From: JAYRWN01 sp041917975
GTDB taxonomy: Bacteria > Bacteroidota > Bacteroidia > Chitinophagales > Saprospiraceae
DNA: 43,123 nt
Reading direction: 5' to 3'
Assembly: GCA_041917975.1 (NCBI GenBank)
Contig: JAYRWN010000215.1
Coordinates: 1 to 43,123, forward strand
A model generated the notes under the pieces. That model saw nothing but the letters and a program-made list of their open reading frames with translations. It made no database searches and had not been told where the DNA came from. This document shows positions 1 through 8,217 of this stretch, piece after piece. Each line of letters starts with the position of its first letter. Position 1 is the first letter of the stretch. A program made the position numbers and the translations under genes.

Positions 1-1256
1 CTCTTTTCAGATAAGGTCTGATTGATCATCAGACTTCCCGTATTGTCTGTATATCCGCTGATGACCAATTTGAAAGCAGAATATTTACGCAACAAATCGG
101 CGATTTGATTCAACACGCGGTAGGATTCCGGTCTGATGATAGCTTTATTGTGCTCAAATTGAACATCACGCATGGCCAATCGCAGAATTTCTTTTTCTGC
201 CTGACTTAGTTCAGGACATCCTTTATTAGCTGCAGGACCGGGAGTATCCGGGCACTTATCTTTACTGTCATCCACCCCGTCACCATCACTATCCGGACAC
301 CCGTTGGGCTTATTTCCTTTTTTGTCCGGACAAGCATCGGTTTTATCCGGAACTCCATCGCCATCACGGTCTGGACAACCTTTTGCCGTAACGCTACCGG
401 GTTCATTTGGACATTCATCCTGGTCATCAATAATGCCATCATTGTCGCCATCGGATCCCGGGCAGCCCCGGTTAGCGATTAGTCCTGCCAAATTTGGACA
501 TTCATCATCTTTATCAGAAATGCCGTCGCCATCACTATCCGGGCACCCATTAAGCACTTTCAGTCCTGCGACTTTGGGGCATTCATCCCGGGCATCTTCC
601 ACTCCATCGCCATCGGAATCAGGACAACCAGAAAGGGCTTTAAGGCCAGCCTGCTGAGGGCATAGGTCAATATCATCTGGAATTCCGTCACCATCCGAAT
701 CCATAACTTTTTTATCGGTTTTTACGCTGGCTGAAGGTGTTCCAAAAAAATACTTCCAGCCGAAGCCGAATTGGATATTGTTTTTATTTTCCTCCAGGGC
801 GAATCTGTATTCAGCTTGTAGGTTGATAAATGAATTGCCTTTAATTCTAAAATCAAAGCCTATCCCTGCGGGGGCTTGCAATGTAACTTGGTCGAGATTT
901 TCTATAATCGAACCCACGCCAGCCAGGAGGTATGGGACGACTGGTTTCGAGGGTTGAAAGCGGTATTGTAACTGACCATCCAGTCCGGATATGATTCTGT
1001 TTTTCAGATCCACTTCTTCTACTACTTTGACCACTCCAAGTCGCAAAGGGAAGAATAAATGAAGATTGTTATTTAAAGCATGCTGATATCCCACTTCAAA
1101 TCCACTATTGTAATTTTTAAAATCACCAAAATTTCCAGCATTTGCACTTAAAAAGTCCATCCAAGTCTTTTTAAAGACAATCCCCCCGGAGGCATCTTGA
1201 GCTTGTGCCCACACGATCAACAAACAAAAACTAAGTGTGGTTAATACTTGTCTCAT
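1..1256 (-). CDS. OmpA-family outer-membrane protein with TSP3 repeats (partial, C-terminus outside window)
   Basis: The leftward frame opens with ATG at 1256 and stays open to the window edge, so the C-terminus is missing; about 418 codons are visible. It begins with a signal peptide (MRQVLTTLSFCLLIVWAQAQ). About 160 residues rich in alternating aromatic/hydrophobic strands follow, looking like a small outer-membrane barrel. Next come six thrombospondin type 3 repeats with DSDGDG-type calcium loops and a cysteine pair each, and then the start of an OmpA peptidoglycan-binding domain (VQFEHNKAIIRP... VISGYTDNTG). From family knowledge such proteins sit in the outer membrane and bind peptidoglycan through the C-terminal domain, with the TSP3 segment as a calcium-stiffened spacer. 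I see no promoter match upstream. Short frames on either strand across the repeats are shadows. Confidence 0.9.
   Translation of the reverse strand, partial: MRQVLTTLSFCLLIVWAQAQDASGGIVFKKTWMDFLSANAGNFGDFKNYNSGFEVGYQHALNNNLHLFFPLRLGVVKVVEEVDLKNRIISGLDGQLQYRFQPSKPVVPYLLAGVGSIIENLDQVTLQAPAGIGFDFRIKGNSFINLQAEYRFALEENKNNIQFGFGWKYFFGTPSASVKTDKKVMDSDGDGIPDDIDLCPQQAGLKALSGCPDSDGDGVEDARDECPKVAGLKVLNGCPDSDGDGISDKDDECPNLAGLIANRGCPGSDGDNDGIIDDQDECPNEPGSVTAKGCPDRDGDGVPDKTDACPDKKGNKPNGCPDSDGDGVDDSKDKCPDTPGPAANKGCPELSQAEKEILRLAMRDVQFEHNKAIIRPESYRVLNQIADLLRKYSAFKLVISGYTDNTGSLMINQTLSEK
213..701 (-). repeat. Six tandem thrombospondin type 3 repeats
   Basis: Six coding repeats of about 26-29 residues, each of the form D-x-D-G-D-G-(I/V)-x-D-x-x-D-x-C-P followed by a short linker ending in GCP. 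The fourth unit carries a slightly longer loop (GSDGDNDG). They lie between the barrel part and the OmpA domain of the partial gene. The period is protein-level; the DNA copies are diverged. Confidence 0.9.
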
Positions 1257-1331
1257 CAGATCTAATTAAAAACGCTAAGATATTAAATATTTTATTCAAT
1301 TATAAAAATATGTATAATATTCATATACACA

Positions 1332-1826
1332 TTAATATTTTTTAAGTTGTTCTGCCTTCATTAAAACCGTTTTTTCCATATCTTCCATATACGTTATGAG
1401 CTTTTCTTGGATATCGGTGTCAGAGGCTCCGATAATCCGGGCAGCTAAGATTCCCGCATTCTTGGCCGCATTTAATGCGACTGTGGCTACCGGGATGCCA
1501 TTAGGCATTTGTAAAATGGACAAGATTGAATCCCAGCCATCAAGAGAATTGGATGATTTAACGGGCACACCTATCACTGGCAGAGGCGTTAGAGATGCCA
1601 CCATGCCGGGTAAATGAGCTGCTCCGCCGGCGCCGGCAATGATTACCTGTAACCCCCGCCGGTGGGCATTCTGAGCATATTCAAACATTTTCTTAGGCGT
1701 ACGGTGGGCGGAAACAATGTCTACCTCGCATGGGATATCAAACAATTCTAATACTTTTTGCGCATCTTGCATGACGGAAAGATCACTATCGCTACCCATA
1801 ATAATTCCCACTAAAATTTGATTCAT
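1332..1826 (-). CDS. purE: N5-carboxyaminoimidazole ribonucleotide mutase PurE
   Basis: 164 residues, the normal class I PurE length. It converts N5-CAIR to CAIR in de novo purine synthesis in the cytoplasm. Visible motifs are GSDSD at 11-15 (phosphate/substrate loop), SAHRTP at 39-44 with the catalytic histidine at 41, AGAGGAAHLPGM at 64-75 and the QMPNGIPVATV segment near 106-116. Its ATG overlaps the purK stop by four bases (ATGA at 1826-1823), so the two are translationally coupled and one operon. The N5-CAIR mutase (class I) assignment rather than AIR carboxylase (class II) follows from the adjacent purK. Confidence 0.97.
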   Translation of the reverse strand: MNQILVGIIMGSDSDLSVMQDAQKVLELFDIPCEVDIVSAHRTPKKMFEYAQNAHRRGLQVIIAGAGGAAHLPGMVASLTPLPVIGVPVKSSNSLDGWDSILSILQMPNGIPVATVALNAAKNAGILAARIIGASDTDIQEKLITYMEDMEKTVLMKAEQLKKY

Positions 1827-2962
1827 GCTATGACTTTTAATTGTTGTTTAATGACTTCGGCGCATTGAATAAGTTTGTCCAGATGGTGCCCTAATATGGT
1901 CAAATGTCCCATTTTACGGTATGGTCTAGTCTCAGTTTTGCCATAGAGATGTACATAAACGTCTGGAATAGATAAGATAGTGTCCATTCCCTGATAAATT
2001 GCTGTGCCACTATAATCTGGATCTCCGAGAATATTAAGCATCAAGGCTGGTTGTTTTAATCTTGGATCACCAAGAGGTAAGTTACAAATGGCCCGCAGAT
2101 GTTGTTGGAATTGGCTGGTATAACAAGCTTCAATGGTGTGGTGGCCACTATTATGGGGGCGTGGAGCTATCTCATTGATCCATAGGTTTTGATTATGATC
2201 AATAAAAAACTCGACCGCCAATAACCCCACTACTTCTAAGCCTGCAATTAGTCTAATAGCTAACTTTACAGCAAGATCATGAAGTGTTGAAGAAATTTGT
2301 GCCGGGCAAAATAAATAATCAACCAAGTTGGCGTGGGGATTAAATATCATTTCTACCGGATCAAAGACTGCAATCTGCCCTTGACAGTTACGTGCAGCAA
2401 TTAGCGCTATTTCCTGGTGTATTTCCACTTTTTTTTCCACCACAGATGGGGCATCAAATAGCTTATGGAGGTCTTGTTCTGAACTAATAACTTCCACCCC
2501 GCGACCATCGTATCCGCCAAACCGTAACTTTTGGACAAATGGGTAGTTTAATTGCCCAGTATTAAGCCCTTTTATAATGCTGCCCTTGTTTTCAAAAAGT
2601 TCAAAAGGTGCAGTTGGAAAATCATTATTGCGGTAAAAAAGCTTTTGTTTTCCTTTATCTTTAATGGTTCTAAGCGCTTTAGCTGATGGATAAACTTGTT
2701 TCCCCAGGTTTTCCAATTCTTCAAGTGCATCTTCATTTACCGCCTCAATCTCTATGGTTAAAATATCGTTTATCTGGCCGAAAGCAAGTACATCCCGATA
2801 TTGACTAAAATCGCCTTCCACGAAATTCGCGCATACTTTTCCTGCCGGGTAGTCTTTAGATTTATCCATAACTGATATAGGCAAATCCCAACGCAACCCA
2901 TCTAAACATAACATCTTACCCAGCTGCCCGCCACCTAAAATACCCAATCGCTCCCGGATCAT
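1823..2962 (-). CDS. purK: N5-carboxyaminoimidazole ribonucleotide synthase PurK
   Basis: 379 residues, ATP-grasp enzyme that uses ATP and bicarbonate to carboxylate AIR to N5-CAIR, feeding PurE directly downstream. The N-terminal pre-ATP-grasp loop GILGGGQLGKM is at 7-17, the ATP-grasp glycine loop (LRFGGYDGRGV) at 146-156, and the metal/ATP-binding NEIAPRPHNSGHHT motif at 263-276. A box TACCTTCG at 2986-2979 differs by one base from TAnnTTTG and could be its -7 element. The start faces pyrC divergently across 53 bp, so purine and pyrimidine genes share one control region. Confidence 0.97.
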   Translation of the reverse strand: MIRERLGILGGGQLGKMLCLDGLRWDLPISVMDKSKDYPAGKVCANFVEGDFSQYRDVLAFGQINDILTIEIEAVNEDALEELENLGKQVYPSAKALRTIKDKGKQKLFYRNNDFPTAPFELFENKGSIIKGLNTGQLNYPFVQKLRFGGYDGRGVEVISSEQDLHKLFDAPSVVEKKVEIHQEIALIAARNCQGQIAVFDPVEMIFNPHANLVDYLFCPAQISSTLHDLAVKLAIRLIAGLEVVGLLAVEFFIDHNQNLWINEIAPRPHNSGHHTIEACYTSQFQQHLRAICNLPLGDPRLKQPALMLNILGDPDYSGTAIYQGMDTILSIPDVYVHLYGKTETRPYRKMGHLTILGHHLDKLIQCAEVIKQQLKVIA

Positions 2963-2966
2963 GGTG

Positions 2967-2974
2967 TATATTTG
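2967..2974 (+). promoter_or_regulatory. Putative Bacteroidota -7 element for pyrC
   Basis: TATATTTG fits the TAnnTTTG -7 consensus of Bacteroidota housekeeping promoters. It lies 41 bp before the pyrC ATG. It also contains the GTG at 2974 that a longest-frame rule would pick as start, which argues against that start. I see no convincing -33 TTG at the right distance. Confidence 0.5.
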
Positions 2975-3015
2975 TGGGCGAAGGTATAAATTTTTTTAAG
3001 GAGGAAATCCCGCTT

Positions 3016-4356
3016 ATGTTTGAGTTAATTATTCGCAATGCACATTTAGTTCAGCCTGGAGGTATATCTGTAGGTGATTTGGCCATTAAAAAGGGTAGAA
3101 TTTCTCGGATTGCTGGCAAAATTGATGGCCCCAGTCAAAAAGAGATCGATGCCCATGGTATGTATATTATGCCTGGGGTCATCGATGATCAAGTCCATTT
3201 TCGTGAACCAGGGCTGACCTATAAAGCCGATATTGCCAGTGAATCTTTAGCTGCTTTAGCCGGAGGGGTGACTAGTTTTATGGAAATGCCCAATACCAAA
3301 CCTCCTGCGGTTACTCAAAAGTTGTTGGCCGATAAGTATGCAATCGCAGCTAAACATTCCTGGGTTAACTACTCCTTTTATATGGGAGCCACCAACGAGA
3401 ATTTTGACGAATTAATGCAAACCGATGCCCAGGATGTTTGTGGGATTAAAATCTTTATGGGCTCCTCCACCGGTAATATGTTGGTTGATAATGAAAAAAC
3501 CTTAGACCATATATTCAGGGAATGGCCTTACCTGATTGCGACGCATTGTGAAGACGAACAGACAATTCGTCGGAATTTGGCAGAATGGGTGTCAAAATAC
3601 GGAGACGATATCCCTGCACATATTCACCCTCTCATTCGATCTCATGAAGCATGTTATTTATCCTCTTCCATGGCTGTAGATTTAGCAAGAAAATACGGTA
3701 CCAGATTACACGTATTGCACCTGACTACGGCGCAGGAAACCGAGCTGTTTGACTATACCTTGCCCTTATCTGAAAAGAAAATTACCGCTGAAGTATGTGT
3801 TCATCACTTGTTTTTCAGTGAAAAAGATTATAGCTCTTTAGGGCATCAGATCAAATGTAATCCTGCCATCAAAACCGAAGCGGATCAAGATAAATTGTGG
3901 CAAGCTCTATTATCCAATCGGATAGATGTGGTCGCTACTGACCACGCACCCCACACTTGGACAGAAAAAAATCAGCCCTATACCCTGGCACCTTCCGGAT
4001 TACCTTTGATCCAACATCCTTTAAACATCATGTTGGATGCGGTAGCACAAGGCAAACTTACCCTCACTCAAATGGTGGATTTTATGTGCCATCATCCAGC
4101 TATCGCTTTTAAGATCAAAGAACGCGGTTTTTTACAGGAAGGTTATTGGGCTGATCTGGTCTTGTTTTCACCATATGAAACGACCATAATTAAAAAGTCA
4201 GAATTATTGTACAAATGCGGTTGGTCACCTTTGGAAGGATATCAATTCCATGGCAAAATCTTAGCAACCTTTGTTAATGGGATCCAAGCTTTTGCAGATG
4301 GTCATTTACTAATCAATAAACCGATCGGACAAAGGCTTACGTTTCAACATGTCTAG
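3016..4356 (+). CDS. pyrC: Dihydroorotase PyrC (class I-like)
   Basis: 446 residues from ATG 3016, which follows a strong Shine-Dalgarno AAGGAGG at 2999-3005; an upstream GTG at 2974 lies inside the promoter box and was rejected. The enzyme cyclises carbamoyl-aspartate to dihydroorotate in pyrimidine synthesis. Visible are the amidohydrolase motif DDQVHFREPG (57-66), a candidate carboxylated lysine K145 (GIKIFMGSSTG), His177 (ATHCEDE), His235 (LHVLHLT) and Asp309 (ATDHAPH). The first histidine of the usual HxH metal pair is Gln59. I recall the same DDQVHFREPG form in other Bacteroidota PyrC proteins, so it is probably active, but this is from memory. The 2H phosphoesterase gene follows after 3 bp. 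Confidence 0.93.
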   Translation: MFELIIRNAHLVQPGGISVGDLAIKKGRISRIAGKIDGPSQKEIDAHGMYIMPGVIDDQVHFREPGLTYKADIASESLAALAGGVTSFMEMPNTKPPAVTQKLLADKYAIAAKHSWVNYSFYMGATNENFDELMQTDAQDVCGIKIFMGSSTGNMLVDNEKTLDHIFREWPYLIATHCEDEQTIRRNLAEWVSKYGDDIPAHIHPLIRSHEACYLSSSMAVDLARKYGTRLHVLHLTTAQETELFDYTLPLSEKKITAEVCVHHLFFSEKDYSSLGHQIKCNPAIKTEADQDKLWQALLSNRIDVVATDHAPHTWTEKNQPYTLAPSGLPLIQHPLNIMLDAVAQGKLTLTQMVDFMCHHPAIAFKIKERGFLQEGYWADLVLFSPYETTIIKKSELLYKCGWSPLEGYQFHGKILATFVNGIQAFADGHLLINKPIGQRLTFQHV

Positions 4357-4359
4357 TAA

Positions 4360-4905
4360 ATGGAAGAATTATACTTCATTGGGATAATCCCTGATAGGTC
4401 TATTCAAGCTGTAGTCACGGCATTTAAAGAGGATTTTAAACGGTATTATCACAGCAGCCATGCCTTGAAGTCCCCCCCACATATTACGTTGATTCCTCCT
4501 TTTAAATGTACAAACACAGAAATAGTCCGGCTCTCTCAGCAAACCGAACGGCTGTGTCAAACTATCCTCCCGTTCAATCTTTTAATCCAAAATTTTGGAG
4601 CATTCCCACCACATGTTATTTTCCTTAAGCTTGTAGATAACATTCATTTAAATGCGCTGCAGGCCAATCTTGAACAGGTCTTGTCTGTTCATTTTAACTT
4701 TATAAAACCATGCACTCGCCCCTTTCACCCCCACATGACAATAGCTTTTAAAGATTTATCCAAAATACAGTTTAATGCGGCTTGGCCAATCTATGCACAA
4801 CGCCAATTTGAAACGGAATTTCAGGTCCATGAATTGTTTTTATTGCACTTTAAACAAAAGTGGCAGGTGGTGAATAGTTTTTGGTTAGGACCAAAAACTA
4901 CTTAG
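4360..4905 (+). CDS. 2H phosphoesterase / 2'-5' RNA ligase-like protein
   Basis: 181 residues with the two HxT signatures of the 2H phosphoesterase superfamily: HITL at 41-44 and HMTI at 125-128, each preceded by prolines (PPHIT, HPHMT). Family members (LigT, ThpR, cyclic phosphodiesterases) act on 2',3'-cyclic phosphates or 2'-5' linkages in RNA; the substrate here cannot be read from the sequence. It begins 3 bp after the pyrC stop and probably shares its transcript. The last 21 bp overlap the 3' end of the opposite-strand metallo-hydrolase gene. Confidence 0.85.
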   Translation: MEELYFIGIIPDRSIQAVVTAFKEDFKRYYHSSHALKSPPHITLIPPFKCTNTEIVRLSQQTERLCQTILPFNLLIQNFGAFPPHVIFLKLVDNIHLNALQANLEQVLSVHFNFIKPCTRPFHPHMTIAFKDLSKIQFNAAWPIYAQRQFETEFQVHELFLLHFKQKWQVVNSFWLGPKTT

Positions 4906-5748
4906 ATCTCCTGTTCTAACCAGTTCATAATTACCTGTCTCTGCGTTTTTCTTTACCCGACAACACGCAGATAACGGGTCATGCTCCAAAAAAAGGACAC
5001 TGTTATGCCGGTCAGCAAAATCAAAAAGTTGTCGTTTTTCCTCCATGGATATCAAAGGACGAACATCATACCCCATGACATAAGCCGATCCTATATGGTA
5101 CGACGATGGTAACAAATCAGCACAAAAAATTAATGAATTTTCAGCCCATTGTATGACCGGGATAATCATGGCTTCCGTATGTCCGTAGGTAAACTTCAGA
5201 TCAAAGTATTTGCGCCAGGTCTGATTAAGTTCAAAATGAGGACTGGCTGACACTTGTTTTAAAACGCCTGCTTGTTCAAGAGGCTCCAGGTTTTCTTTAT
5301 GAAAAGAGGCTCTTTCACGCGCATTTGGTGTTAGAGCCCAGGCCCATTGTTTCTGACTAACCCAATAATTTGCTTTCTTAAATGTGGGGACCAAACTACC
5401 CTGCTCTCGTTTTACTGCCCCTCCGACATGATCAAAATGCAAATGTGTCAGGAGGACATCAGTAACATCTCCCGGACTATATCCGGCTTGTCTGACCACT
5501 TCATCAACAGGGACCATGTCTTGGGGCTTATAAAAAGAACGAAACTTTTCACTTTGTTTTTCGCCCATACCAGTATCAATAAGCACCAAATCCCGGTCTG
5601 TTTCGATCAGAAGACACCTTAGAGCCCATGTGCATAAATTATCTTCATCAGGTGGATTTAGCTTTTGCCAAAGTTTTTTAGGGACCACGCCAAACATGGC
5701 TCCACCGTCCAACTTAAAAAAACCGGTGTTTATAGGGGTGAGTTTCAT
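4885..5748 (-). CDS. Metallo-beta-lactamase-fold hydrolase
   Basis: 287 residues with the dinuclear zinc motif THLHFDHVGG (HxHxDH at 102-107), His190 (FTYGHTE), Asp211 (FCADLLP) and a late histidine (FLEHDP, near 256), the full MBL set. No signal peptide, so probably cytoplasmic. The layout resembles the lactonase/YtnP-like MBL subgroup, but substrate assignment (acyl-homoserine lactone or other) would be guesswork. The ATG directly abuts the ribH stop, making it the last gene of a leftward group that includes ribH and the TPR gene. Its 3' end overlaps the 2H phosphoesterase gene by 21 bp. Confidence 0.88.
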   Translation of the reverse strand: MKLTPINTGFFKLDGGAMFGVVPKKLWQKLNPPDEDNLCTWALRCLLIETDRDLVLIDTGMGEKQSEKFRSFYKPQDMVPVDEVVRQAGYSPGDVTDVLLTHLHFDHVGGAVKREQGSLVPTFKKANYWVSQKQWAWALTPNARERASFHKENLEPLEQAGVLKQVSASPHFELNQTWRKYFDLKFTYGHTEAMIIPVIQWAENSLIFCADLLPSSYHIGSAYVMGYDVRPLISMEEKRQLFDFADRHNSVLFLEHDPLSACCRVKKNAETGNYELVRTGDLSSFWS

Positions 5749-6246
5749 TTAAAAGCCAATTTTTGAAGCAGAAGACTTGAGGTTAGTTTTAATGGCGGCC
5801 ATTTCTAAAGCAGCATAAGCAACCTCTTCCCCTTTATTGCCAAGAGGACCATTTGCACGGTCCTCCGCTTGTTGCAGTGTATTTGTGGTAAGAACACCGA
5901 AAAGGCAGGGTATCCCGGATTGCAAGCCCAACAATGTCAAACCCTGACTTACTGATTCAGCAATGTACCGATCGTGTTCAGTTTCACCTTTGATAATACA
6001 ACCTAGGCATATTACTGCATCAACTTTGTTCTGCTGCAGAATAAATTTTGCCCCCATCGGAAGCTCGAAGGCTCCCGGCACTTCTAATGTTTTGATTTGG
6101 TCAACCTTAAACTGATCTAAAACTCGTTTGGCTCCCTCCAATAACTGAGTAATGATTTCGTGATTCCAGCGGGTATAGACAATACCGATTTTAAGCGAAG
6201 AAAGGTCTTGTTGTAATACGGGTGGCAAATAACCTGAACTAGCCAT
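5749..6246 (-). CDS. ribH: 6,7-dimethyl-8-ribityllumazine synthase RibH
   Basis: 165 residues, normal length. It condenses 5-amino-6-ribitylaminouracil with dihydroxybutanone phosphate, the penultimate step of riboflavin synthesis. Conserved blocks: VYTRWNHEI (23-31), VPGAFELPMGAK (56-67), GCIIKGETEHDRYI (82-95) with the catalytic His91, and the C-terminal ANGPLGNKGEEVAYAALEM. Other rib genes are not nearby; ribH instead sits between a TPR membrane protein 6 bp upstream and the MBL hydrolase it abuts downstream. Confidence 0.96.
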   Translation of the reverse strand: MASSGYLPPVLQQDLSSLKIGIVYTRWNHEIITQLLEGAKRVLDQFKVDQIKTLEVPGAFELPMGAKFILQQNKVDAVICLGCIIKGETEHDRYIAESVSQGLTLLGLQSGIPCLFGVLTTNTLQQAEDRANGPLGNKGEEVAYAALEMAAIKTNLKSSASKIGF

Positions 6247-6252
6247 TAGGGT

Positions 6253-6933
6253 TTAGCCATTAACACGCGTAATATACTTATCTATTTCCTTACCTTCAGT
6301 GCTGTTCGGGTATTTTGCTTTTATCTGTTGATACGTTTTTAAAGCATCTTCACTTTTGCCTTGATTTTCTTGCAGGAGTCCTAATTTCATTAAATAATAA
6401 GGAGAAAGGGCTTCATTTTCCGAAGTACTTCCTGCTTGTTTATAATAAGCAATAGCTCTATCAAAATCGTTCTTTTCAGAATATGCATCTCCCAATAAGC
6501 CTAACTTCATGATCGGAGTAACCTTACCACCAGGATTAAAATCCTGTAAATAAGAGATGGCGGCATCTATTTTACCTAAATGTAAATAGGAAACCCCAAC
6601 GTAATAGTTGGCCAAGTTGGCAGCAGAAGTTCCGCTATATTTGTCGATGATACCTAAAAACCCTTCATATCCTCCGCCTGGGTTAGTCAGAGCTAAAGTA
6701 AAGGAATCACGGGCGAATTGATACTCAGCCTGGAACATCTGTTCCTTAGCCTCTTTCTCACGAGGTTCTTGGTAGATAAACTTATAGGCCAAAAAGGCAG
6801 CTAAGAGCAGAAGTAGCGCACCACCGCCCCACACGATTATTTTTTGATATCTGTCAAAAAAACCTTGGGCCTTACCGCTAACTTCTACAATATCCACAAG
6901 CGTATCACCAGCTTTATTTTTCTTCGTTGCCAT
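6253..6933 (-). CDS. Membrane-anchored tetratricopeptide repeat protein (YfgM-like)
   Basis: 226 residues from the ATG at 6933. A longer frame to TTG 6960 was rejected because that TTG lies in the -7 promoter box at 6965-6958. A charged cytoplasmic start is followed by one transmembrane helix at about 31-53 (IIVWGGGALLLLLAAFLAYKF) and three to four TPR-like helical pairs to the C-terminus (for example ANYYVGVSYLHLGKIDAAISYL and SPYYLMKLGLLQENQGK). The architecture matches the YfgM/ancillary-translocon type found in many Bacteroidota, where function is poorly known. It precedes ribH by 6 bp and probably shares its transcript. Confidence 0.78.
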   Translation of the reverse strand: MATKKNKAGDTLVDIVEVSGKAQGFFDRYQKIIVWGGGALLLLLAAFLAYKFIYQEPREKEAKEQMFQAEYQFARDSFTLALTNPGGGYEGFLGIIDKYSGTSAANLANYYVGVSYLHLGKIDAAISYLQDFNPGGKVTPIMKLGLLGDAYSEKNDFDRAIAYYKQAGSTSENEALSPYYLMKLGLLQENQGKSEDALKTYQQIKAKYPNSTEGKEIDKYITRVNG

Positions 6934-6957
6934 ACTTGATTTTTGAAAAAATTTGCG

Positions 6958-6965
6958 CAAAAATA
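6958..6965 (-). promoter_or_regulatory. Putative -7 element with matching -33 TTTG for the TPR-ribH operon
   Basis: Reading leftward, TATTTTTG (TAnnTTTG) is preceded by TTTG 17 bp upstream, within the spacing reported for Bacteroidota promoters. The predicted start of transcription near 6951 leaves a short leader before ATG 6933. This is one of the better promoter matches in the window. Confidence 0.55.
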
Positions 6966-7046
6966 ATATACTTTCTGAATATCAAAGGGTCAGAATATAA
7001 ATAAAGCATCTATTGTTAAAAAATATGATGTATAACGGGCGTTTGA

Positions 7047-8072
7047 TTAATCTTTTATAAACGGATAATCCTTTTGAAGGTAATTATCTGTATAAAGTTC
7101 AGACGGGTCTGGGAATGGAGATTCCTCAGCAAACCTTAGCGCTTCATCAATTATTCCTTCTACTTCCACATCTAAAGAGCTGAATTCTGATTCCGAAATA
7201 AGCCCGGCAGACAGTGTTTTTTCACGCAGCCTCTCGATAGGGTCTAAATTTTTATAATGTTCCAGCTCTTCTTTTGTGCGATATTTAGCAGGATCAGAGA
7301 CTGAATGACCTTTATAGCGATAAGTTTTTATTTCTAAAAAATATGGTCCATGACCGGCTCTGATGTATTTGGCGGCACGTTCCAAGCCTTCGTGAACAGA
7401 CTCAGCATCCATGCCGTCTATTTGATCACTAGGTATATTAAATGCTGCCCCGACTTTAAATATTTCTGTAATATTACTGGTGCGTTTCACCGAAGTCCCC
7501 ATGGCGTAGCCGTTATTTTCACACAAAAACAATACCGGTAATTTCCAGGTCATCGCCATATTAAACGATTCATACAAAGCCCCCTGACGCGCAGCCCCAT
7601 CTCCAAACATAGTCACACACAGATTATCGGTCTCCCGATATTTTTCTGCAAACGCAATTCCGGTACCAATAGGGATTTGGGCGCCAACTATACCATTTCC
7701 ACCAAAGTAATTGTTTTCTTTAGAGAAAAAATGCATAGACCCTCCCTTCCCTTTGACCACACCAGTAGCTTTACCATACAATTCCGCCATGCAATATTTA
7801 GCTTCAATATCCCGACAAAGAGCTATCCCATGCTGCCGATAAGCCGTAACAATGGGATCTGACTTACGCAATGCGCTAACGATACCCGCAGCAATTGCTT
7901 CCTGCCCAATATAAACATGACAGAATCCCCGGATTTTTTGCTGGGAGTAGGCTACCAAAGTTTGTTCTTCAAACCTGCGGATCAATTTCATGATCCTATA
8001 CCAGTTTATATAGGTCTGCTTCGAATATGTAAGTTTAGATTTAGATTTCGGCTTGTCAGCTACCTGTGGCAT
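7047..8072 (-). CDS. pdhA: Pyruvate dehydrogenase E1 component, alpha subunit
   Basis: 341 residues from ATG 8072. It is the thiamine-diphosphate-binding alpha subunit of the E1 heterotetramer that decarboxylates pyruvate. The ThDP motif runs from GDGAARQG through CENNGYAMGT, and the conserved loop RYKGHSVSDPAKYRTKEE, typical of E1-alpha, lies toward the C-terminus. A longer frame to TTG 8099 was rejected because that codon is part of the -7 box at 8104-8097. The beta subunit, E2 and E3 are not in the window, so pdhA stands alone. A branched-chain 2-oxoacid E1 alpha is the alternative, but the sequence reads more like PdhA. Confidence 0.92.
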   Translation of the reverse strand: MPQVADKPKSKSKLTYSKQTYINWYRIMKLIRRFEEQTLVAYSQQKIRGFCHVYIGQEAIAAGIVSALRKSDPIVTAYRQHGIALCRDIEAKYCMAELYGKATGVVKGKGGSMHFFSKENNYFGGNGIVGAQIPIGTGIAFAEKYRETDNLCVTMFGDGAARQGALYESFNMAMTWKLPVLFLCENNGYAMGTSVKRTSNITEIFKVGAAFNIPSDQIDGMDAESVHEGLERAAKYIRAGHGPYFLEIKTYRYKGHSVSDPAKYRTKEELEHYKNLDPIERLREKTLSAGLISESEFSSLDVEVEGIIDEALRFAEESPFPDPSELYTDNYLQKDYPFIKD

Positions 8073-8096
8073 AGAAGAGCATTTTGATTGATGGGG

Positions 8097-8104
8097 CAAA
8101 GATA
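8097..8104 (-). promoter_or_regulatory. Putative -7 element for pdhA
   Basis: TATCTTTG reading leftward, a very common Bacteroidota form of TAnnTTTG. It lies 25 bp before ATG 8072, leaving a leader of about 20 nt, and shows that translation cannot begin at TTG 8099. Confidence 0.55.
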
Positions 8105-8217
8105 AATTGTTAATTATGTATTTTCATCGCCCTGAGAAATTTTAAAACAAAAAAGGATGACCGCTGGTTTAAAGTGATGTATTTAAAATTATTATTTTGC
8201 CGATAAATCATTAGCTA

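Noticed and set aside
206..657. Open frames on both strands inside the left-edge gene
   Set aside because: They are out of frame with the OmpA/TSP3 gene and arise from its repeated Asp/Gly codons; their translations show only low-complexity Ser/Pro or Met/Val runs.
213..701. CRISPR-like periodicity at the left edge
   Set aside because: The repeats are in-frame TSP3 coding units with diverged DNA, not identical repeats with unique spacers.
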